In this document: in pieces, positions 8,601 through 11,945 of the stretch | How positions within the stretch are numbered: the first letter of the stretch is position 1 | Layout of the letters: each line of letters opens with the position of its first letter | NCBI GenBank assembly: GCA_035295665.1 | Contig: DATGIQ010000517.1 | Span: 1-11,945 of the forward strand | Source: DATGIQ01 sp035295665 | GTDB lineage: Bacteria; Planctomycetota; Planctomycetia; Gemmatales; Gemmataceae | Length of the DNA stretch: 11,945 bases | Direction: 5' to 3' | Position numbers and translations under genes: made by a program | The notes under the pieces: model-generated | The model's database searches: none | What the model saw: the letters and a program-made list of their open reading frames with translations, nothing else | Told to the model about the DNA's origin: nothing

Positions 8601-9060
8601 GCGGGAGAAGCCCGTTCTCTTGCTGCAAGACGCTGCGGATTTCTTCGAATTCCGACCGGCCGATCCGCTCGATCCGGGTCTGGACATCGTCGGCCGTCAG
8701 CCGTCCTTCTTGCATCCGGTGTTGCAAGGCAAGATGGATGTGCGCATGAAATAGCAGCCGCCAATATCTCGACAGGATGGCATCGCGTCCGCGCGTTTGG
8801 AGTGCCTCTGGCGACGGCCGAGCCAGCAGAATAACAATCGACGGCAAGAGGCGATCAGGCTCTAGTTCAAGCTCGTCTTGCTCGACCGCCTGAAACACGA
8901 CCTGGCGATCAAATACATAGCAGCGCTCATGAGGAACATGGACGAGCATATAGGGGACATTGAACTGGGCTTGCAGCACCCGGCGCAAAATGCGCGGTGC
9001 GACCAATACCGCAGCCGGATCTGTGGCGAGGATTGCCTGTTTGAGTTCGTCGAGCTCCAC
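5662..9060 (-). CDS. Large multi-pass membrane protein of unknown function
   Basis: I do not recognise a named family. From the GTG at 9060 the protein has 1,132 residues. Roughly the first 500 are soluble, helical and rich in charged residues (Arg, Glu, Leu), with aromatic-rich stretches such as SRYWRLLFHAHIHLALQHRM near 100. The middle carries hydrophobic segments at about 520-540, 553-571, 614-637, 640-658, 735-754, 760-782 and 802-829, so six or seven membrane passes. Between passes 4 and 5 lies an amphipathic stretch of about 70 residues. A soluble C-terminal part of about 300 residues follows, again helical, containing a WTNRRNGSAIAYDLGDG segment. I see no nucleotide-binding loop, catalytic triad or signal peptide. 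The frame also opens at a TTG (9078), but the GTG has GGAG 6 nt upstream while the TTG has none and lies inside an inverted repeat. It probably has its own transcript. It may be a planctomycete-specific envelope protein; that is inference. Confidence 0.85.
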   Translation of the reverse strand: MELDELKQAILATDPAAVLVAPRILRRVLQAQFNVPYMLVHVPHERCYVFDRQVVFQAVEQDELELEPDRLLPSIVILLARPSPEALQTRGRDAILSRYWRLLFHAHIHLALQHRMQEGRLTADDVQTRIERIGRSEFEEIRSVLQQENGLLPPQDDLSVYVEFAAVYLELRYFRTNLRGTYFPALRDFQAIDQLLALDVDAETLFARTRLQGAPNPVILTDTSSDESQDYYWRLMRSAERAGREGDVVRAAVIRTRAARVAPVALTQETRSQARRDLESLTRHLQDAIKFSDEEADEWLQILPALLDKADQGPWPVEAKLLYDLQKVCLEYERKLYALDLVEWLISAGKRPIKRPLSSLQIVHTTKHLRSAAVRLTMARVSDEDRRRLAKLLQNALRLSEARLRDRFRPILVGAFYDAGLVAGSSPEQVSLHKMIEELLDRITEYGFFTFSDLRDTVSRNQLKLPDLPDPYAFWQGDPLLRLDRRLAALLEGVYRRGEFYLRWLESCSSLFFGTNLGRILTTNFVVPFGGALALLGGFELCVRDYGGQELNLPWYAFVLLGFFLLALIRLGGLREFFHAAGTITYRTIRQIAYVLPRRLWHLPWVQRLFRSWPLLLFYWYGLKPLAVTGALCLYWPEQFATLPAAGLTFLVADVILNSRFGYAMSEALLESTVVIYGWLRFDVLQGIVRVISQFFKRITETVQYLLYSVDEWLRFRSDESQLTMIARAVLGVVWFPVGNLIRLYFLVLIEPTINPLKLPLSILAAKFLVLIPVYRNLVYVVGSQDQWALIHDQLAPHTGLRLAVVLTYTVIVPTLWLAGSGIAFLLWEMQENWRLFRANRSPRLRPVVVGRHGETLLQLLKPGAHSGTIPKLFAQLRRAERGAYRTGNWRAARTYRQALHEVAISVQVFIERELLELLQQSKGWGNQPLHVGQVLLSCNRIRIELVHAAFPEESVWLALEQRSGWLLSRLQGPGWLRHVSAAHAQIFTTALAGIYKIAGVDIVHEQLASLLPPGVPGYDLTDQELVVWTNRRNGSAIAYDLGDGHDQLRPRRESGEILKGAQVLQARRLFFSRVPLTWQEWVEFWQKDHEGQGYAQLLSDSLLLVPAERAHMDREDVLPRVSEEQNPTKPV

Positions 9061-9066
9061 TTCGCT

Positions 9067-9070
9067 CTCC
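9067..9070 (-). promoter_or_regulatory. Ribosome binding site favouring the GTG start at 9060
   Basis: GGAG on the minus strand lies 6 nt before the GTG at 9060. The alternative TTG start at 9078 has no comparable sequence ahead of it. Confidence 0.5.
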
Positions 9071-9075
9071 GCTCC

Positions 9076-9092
9076 CAACGATTGGATCGTTG
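9076..9092. repeat. Perfect 7-bp inverted repeat before the large membrane-protein gene
   Basis: CAACGAT and ATCGTTG are separated by TGG. The dyad ends 15 bp ahead of the GTG start codon and 5 bp ahead of its ribosome binding site. It could be a repressor site or an RNA hairpin in the leader next to the Shine-Dalgarno. The symmetry is seen directly; the function is inferred. Confidence 0.5.
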
Positions 9093-9362
9093 ACGGAGAT
9101 TATGATACCACGCCCCTAGATTCGATTAGGCAATGCGGACCTGACAGAGCTTCTCCGGGCCAGCCCAGTCGCGGCAAACCAGGATTGCACTTGTTGGAAC
9201 TCGCCGCCTACGCAAAATCCGCAAAGAGCGCATTTTCACCACGCTGTTGTGTTCTCCTACACTCACGAGATGAACCTCAATCGACATAAGTTATTAACAG
9301 AAAAACAGATGAGTCAACACCAACCGCTTTCGTGTGTTTCGTTGTTTTTTCGCAAGCTCATA
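9093..9362 (-). other. AT-rich upstream region of the large membrane-protein gene
   Basis: Gene-free stretch, distinctly AT-rich at 9285-9390 against GC-rich neighbours. Minus-strand promoter-like pieces are TTGACT at 9312-9317 with TAATAA 15 bp downstream (9291-9296), and a CATAAT box at 9099-9104 that lacks a good -35. Neither is strong. One copy of a 12-bp direct repeat lies at 9325-9336. I see no coding frame. Confidence 0.35.
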
Positions 9363-9382
9363 TTGCAATTCGTTTTCGTGTG
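9325..9382. repeat. Pair of 12-bp direct repeats, CG(C/T)TTTCGTGTG
   Basis: Copies at 9325-9336 and 9371-9382 differ at one base and start 46 bp apart. The second copy lies between the -35 and -10 boxes of the plus-strand promoter, which is where a repressor site would sit. The repeat is seen directly; binding of a regulator is inferred. Confidence 0.45.
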
Positions 9383-9390
9383 GCTATAAT
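9363..9390 (+). promoter_or_regulatory. Plus-strand promoter of a candidate small RNA
   Basis: TTGCAA (9363-9368, four of six to consensus), a 16-bp spacer and a perfect TATAAT (9385-9390). The expected first base, about 9397, is a G and is the first base of the hairpin that follows. No plus-strand protein gene lies downstream. Confidence 0.55.
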
Positions 9391-9396
9391 TGTATC

Positions 9397-9460
9397 GTCC
9401 TGCTGAGTGGCGACTTCGGTGACTGGGCGACGCCGAAGAAGTCAACAGCGGGACTTTTTT
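9397..9460 (+). ncRNA. Candidate 64-nt structured small RNA
   Basis: The stretch from the predicted start of transcription to the T-run folds on itself almost entirely. The outer stem GTCCTGCTG (9397-9405) pairs with CAGCGGGAC (9446-9454) in nine pairs with one G-U. After an internal loop, CTTCGGTG (9414-9421) pairs with CGCCGAAG (9431-9438) in eight pairs with one G-U, leaving a nine-base apical loop ACTGGGCGA. Because GAAG occurs twice in tandem, an alternative register GACTTC/GAAGTC (9412-9417 with 9438-9443) is also possible. Six T's follow directly. I do not recognise it as a known RNA family. Its T-run overlaps the TAA of the convergent gene ending at 9459. The alternative is that the hairpin is only a terminator for that gene. 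Confidence 0.5.
9397..9460 (+). terminator. Intrinsic terminator formed by the hairpin and T6
   Basis: A long GC-rich stem is followed at once by TTTTTT (9455-9460) on the plus strand. Read on the minus strand, the same hairpin is preceded by six A's and followed by GATACAATTATAG, a poor U-tract, so it could act as a weaker terminator for the gene ending at 9459. Confidence 0.6.
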
Positions 9461-9965
9461 ATGCGCTGCCTACCCCACCATCCAATTCGCGCATTGCAGC
9501 ATGCCGGTCTTCGGCGCTCCATGCCCATAACGTAAACAGTGCGTAAACCAGGCCGCAAGCCCACTGGATTGTGCTCAGCCAGAGGTACCAACGGTGACCA
9601 TTCCGAAACGCCCTCGGGTTGGCGAGCTCATGCATCTCGACACTAAGCCATTGGTCGAGCTGTTGGTGTAGCCAGCCCAGCGCCGCCAAGATGAGTACCA
9701 TGCCCACCCAAGCCGCCCAACGGATCCAGCACCGGACTCTGGCGCGGTCGGGCGATACCGCCATGTCCCATGCCAACAGGACAACGGCCACCATGCCGCT
9801 CAGATTGAGGTAGTTCGTTACCCGCCGTGTAATGAATCCCTGGTCCAAATGCGACCCGAGCTCTTGCTGGCCGATCGGCACAACGACCGCCGCATAGAAC
9901 GTGAAGCCTCCCTGCCAAAACATAAGAGCCACCAGAACAAGCAGCCGCCGCAGAAGTGTTGGCAT
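9459..9965 (-). CDS. Small four-helix integral membrane protein
   Basis: 168 residues with four hydrophobic segments at about 7-30, 54-70, 80-100 and 126-148. The first carries FWQGGFTFYAAVVVPIG. A small-residue/aromatic patch followed by a proline in helix 1 recalls the DUF4149/TMEM205-like group of small membrane proteins, but I am not certain of the match. There is no catalytic motif and no cleavable signal peptide; the last 20 residues are polar. The ATG at 9965 lies 24 bp after the stop of the exported protein gene and has no obvious Shine-Dalgarno, so it is probably the second gene of that transcript. Its TAA (9459-9461) overlaps the T-run of the convergent RNA candidate. The role is unknown; a partner or anchor for the neighbouring exported protein is possible. 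Confidence 0.82.
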   Translation of the reverse strand: MPTLLRRLLVLVALMFWQGGFTFYAAVVVPIGQQELGSHLDQGFITRRVTNYLNLSGMVAVVLLAWDMAVSPDRARVRCWIRWAAWVGMVLILAALGWLHQQLDQWLSVEMHELANPRAFRNGHRWYLWLSTIQWACGLVYALFTLWAWSAEDRHAAMRELDGGVGSA

Positions 9966-9989
9966 GCCAATCGAACGGTCGGACCTGGT

Positions 9990-11321
9990 TCACACGGGGC
10001 TGGTGACGCTGCCGCGGCAGAAACCGCTGTCGGCTGGGGCAGCGTAATGAATGTCCAATTCGGGGGTTTCGATCCTCGTTCCGCGCCTGTAGTGGCTCTC
10101 CATGGCGGCGTCGAGCACGCCGCTGGTCAAAAGAGTCCGTTCCACCGGGTACGGCGATTTGGCCGTCTCGAGCAGCTTTTCGATATTCGCCACGAGACAG
10201 TCGAAGTATTTCGCGCCCGGCGGCGGTGGTAAGTAAAACACGCAAGAGGCCGGCCGACTCTCCCCCCGGAGTTTAGCGGCGAAACAGAAGTCCTGGATAT
10301 GGCCATTGAGCAATAGCACCGCACCCCGTCCACCGTCGCAGTACTCCACCAGGAACGCTGTGGGGGGCGTCTTGGGCATGGTACCCACCGACGCGGCCCC
10401 TGCGTTCCGGCGTACGTCCCCAGGGTTAAGCGTCTCACTCCGGCCTAGAGCGGCTTCGAGCAGATCCCAGCTCCACAGGCCTGCGTCCCCTGCCTTCCAA
10501 ACCTCATTTCCAACGAGGCAGGTTACAGCGCGAACGCCACTCTCTCCCCCCTTTCGCCGCTCGAACATGACTTGGAGCGCCTCCAAGCCATGAAAGCCAT
10601 AGACTTCGATCGGACCGTAGGCTGCCACCAAAGCCTCTTCCACGCCGGAGTGCAGCGGCAGTTCCAATTCCGGTCGGCGCCACGTCACCGGCAAACTGGA
10701 ACCCGCCATCAAGGGAAACTGCAGCTCCTGACTCCATTGGTAAATTTGCTTGGCGCGTGGCCAGCTGTACGACAGATGCTTGTCGTTGAACACGGGGACC
10801 GTCTGCCCGGTCTTCCGAAAGACCGACACGATCTGCTCCATGATTTCGTAGCGCGGGTAGAGGATCTGGCGTTTTTCATTGGTGGGATAATTGCCATGCT
10901 CTCCGATCAAGAGCACGCCGTCGACAGCGAGCCGGTCCCCGCCATCCGTGAGCGCCGCCTCCACCGAGCGGGTCCAGTGGATATCAAATTCCCGGCCCAG
11001 CTCGCGCGACACGTCATTGTCCGGAACCTGATCTACATAGAGCGTACGGACATAGTGCTTGGGCACATGGAAGGCACCGTCCCGAGCATAGCCGTGAATA
11101 AACCGGCCAACGATGTGGTATGCATGGGACATCGGCCGATACACGGTGCAGATCGCCGCAATGGGTTTGCGCCCGTCCCGGCTCGGCTTGGGTGGCCGCG
11201 CGCGAAAGGAACTCGACGATTGCTTGGCGCTGCCGGATTGCGGAAGTCCGCCCACCATGGTCAAGGCGGCGGCTTGCGCCAAGAATTTGCGACGGGAGCA
11301 ACGAAGGTGGCGGTCTTGCAT
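9990..11321 (-). CDS. Tat-exported protein of unknown function
   Basis: 443 residues. The N-terminus has a twin-arginine signal, CSRRKFLAQAAALTMVGG (8-25), with likely cleavage after SGSA near residue 32. The mature part starts with a basic, serine-rich stretch and then a globular domain containing AAICTVYRPMSHAYHIVGRF, the segment GVLLIGEHGNYPTNEKRQ near 135-155, VPVFNDKHLSYSW, and LVEYCDGGRGAVLLLNGH near 335. Conserved-looking His, Asp and Glu clusters could bind a metal or sugar, but I cannot assign an enzyme family. Tat export suggests folding, and perhaps cofactor loading, before transport across the inner membrane. The start fits the signal sequence, although no Shine-Dalgarno is visible. 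It is followed after 24 bp by the four-helix membrane protein. The 110-bp gap upstream shows no clear promoter or terminator. Confidence 0.85.
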   Translation of the reverse strand: MQDRHLRCSRRKFLAQAAALTMVGGLPQSGSAKQSSSSFRARPPKPSRDGRKPIAAICTVYRPMSHAYHIVGRFIHGYARDGAFHVPKHYVRTLYVDQVPDNDVSRELGREFDIHWTRSVEAALTDGGDRLAVDGVLLIGEHGNYPTNEKRQILYPRYEIMEQIVSVFRKTGQTVPVFNDKHLSYSWPRAKQIYQWSQELQFPLMAGSSLPVTWRRPELELPLHSGVEEALVAAYGPIEVYGFHGLEALQVMFERRKGGESGVRAVTCLVGNEVWKAGDAGLWSWDLLEAALGRSETLNPGDVRRNAGAASVGTMPKTPPTAFLVEYCDGGRGAVLLLNGHIQDFCFAAKLRGESRPASCVFYLPPPPGAKYFDCLVANIEKLLETAKSPYPVERTLLTSGVLDAAMESHYRRGTRIETPELDIHYAAPADSGFCRGSVTSPV

Positions 11322-11431
11322 GGCTCGAACCCGCGGAAGAGGATCGTTCCGATACTTCGATTCAGGCTACCACAGTTCGCGCCAAACGGCCAGAGGGAGA
11401 ACGGACGGAATCGGAAGAGCGCGGGACGCGC

Positions 11432-11944
11432 TCAAGCTTTCTCGCGATACCAATGTAGCGTCTTCTCCAGCCCTTCTTCAAAGCTGACGCCCGGCTCGTA
11501 GCCGAGGTCCTTCCGTGCCCGGGAAATGTCGGCCCGTGAATAGCGCACATCCCCGGCGCGCGTCGGCCCATGCTTCGGTACCAGTTTCGTCCCGAGCAAC
11601 CGATTGAGAGCGTTGACTAACTCCAGCACCGTGATGCTGCGGCCAGTGCCGATGTTATAAACGTTGCCCGAGACCCCCGGCGTTTCGGCCGCCTTGATCA
11701 GGGCCTGGACGGCATTGGCCACATAGGTGAAATCCCTCGATTGAAGCCCGTCCCCATGCACGGTTGGCGTGCGCCCTGCTGTCATGGCCGCGATGAACAG
11801 TGCGATGACACCGGAATAGGGACTGTCGCCCCGTTGCCGGGGGCCGAAGACGTTGAAGAACCGCGTCGAGACCGTCTCCAATCCGTACGTTGCCGAGAAG
11901 GCTTGGGCGTAGAGTTCGCCGGACAGCTTCGCAACCGCGTAGGG
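11432..11944 (-). CDS. NAD-dependent epimerase/dehydratase (extended SDR), C-terminal part
   Basis: The 170 visible residues are the C-terminal half of a nucleotide-sugar epimerase or dehydratase; the rest lies beyond the right edge. The catalytic pair of the SDR family, YAVAK (Tyr codon 11939-11941, Lys codon 11927-11929), is at the very edge. It is followed by STRFFNVFGPRQ, the substrate-binding GDGLQSRDFTYVANAVQAL and NIGTGRSITVLELVNAL, all typical of the UDP-glucose 4-epimerase-like group. These enzymes change the stereochemistry of, or dehydrate, NDP-sugars for cell-surface polysaccharides, in the cytoplasm with bound NAD. The exact substrate cannot be told from this half. The gene ends with TGA at 11432, 110 bp before the Tat-protein gene. 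The frame is open through the edge, so no start is seen. Confidence 0.93.
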   Translation of the reverse strand, partial: PYAVAKLSGELYAQAFSATYGLETVSTRFFNVFGPRQRGDSPYSGVIALFIAAMTAGRTPTVHGDGLQSRDFTYVANAVQALIKAAETPGVSGNVYNIGTGRSITVLELVNALNRLLGTKLVPKHGPTRAGDVRYSRADISRARKDLGYEPGVSFEEGLEKTLHWYREKA

Positions 11945-11945
11945 A

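Noticed and set aside
10572..11501. Plus-strand frame of 309 codons
   Set aside because: Antisense to the Tat-protein gene, whose signal sequence and domain-like translation are far more convincing.

Overview
The window looks like a piece of a bacterial chromosome of moderately high GC, most probably from a planctomycete. The evidence is the N-terminal sequence style of the DNA polymerase I, the gene order polA-coaE-rho (which I recall from planctomycete genomes; not verifiable here), and several long proteins of a kind I associate with that phylum. All six protein genes that I can support lie on the minus strand, so the window reads right to left.

In transcription order: (1) 11944-11432 is the C-terminal half of a nucleotide-sugar epimerase/dehydratase (extended SDR), cut by the right edge. 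(2) 11321-9990 is a Tat-signal exported protein of unknown function. It is followed after 24 bp by (3) 9965-9459, a small four-helix membrane protein; the two probably share a transcript. (4) An AT-rich gap of about 400 bp follows. On the plus strand it carries a near-consensus promoter and a 64-nt hairpin ending in six T's, which is a candidate small RNA. (5) 9060-5662 is a protein of about 1,130 residues with a helical N-terminal half and six or seven membrane segments in its C-terminal half; I do not recognise it. (6) A gap of about 650 bp carries a TTGACA-17-TAAGAT promoter. (7) polA, coaE and rho follow. coaE starts 22 bp after polA. rho starts 288 bp after coaE, has its own strong ribosome binding site and runs off the left edge.

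The polA-coaE-rho block is housekeeping: DNA repair and Okazaki-fragment processing, the last step of coenzyme A synthesis, and transcription termination. The right half is accessory envelope or export material of unknown role. The most interesting non-coding signals are the compact plus-strand RNA candidate at 9397-9460, with a repeated 12-bp element in and upstream of its promoter; the perfect inverted repeat just ahead of the large membrane-protein gene; and the unusually long leader in front of polA. I see no CRISPR array, tRNA, rRNA, insertion sequence or obvious defence system.
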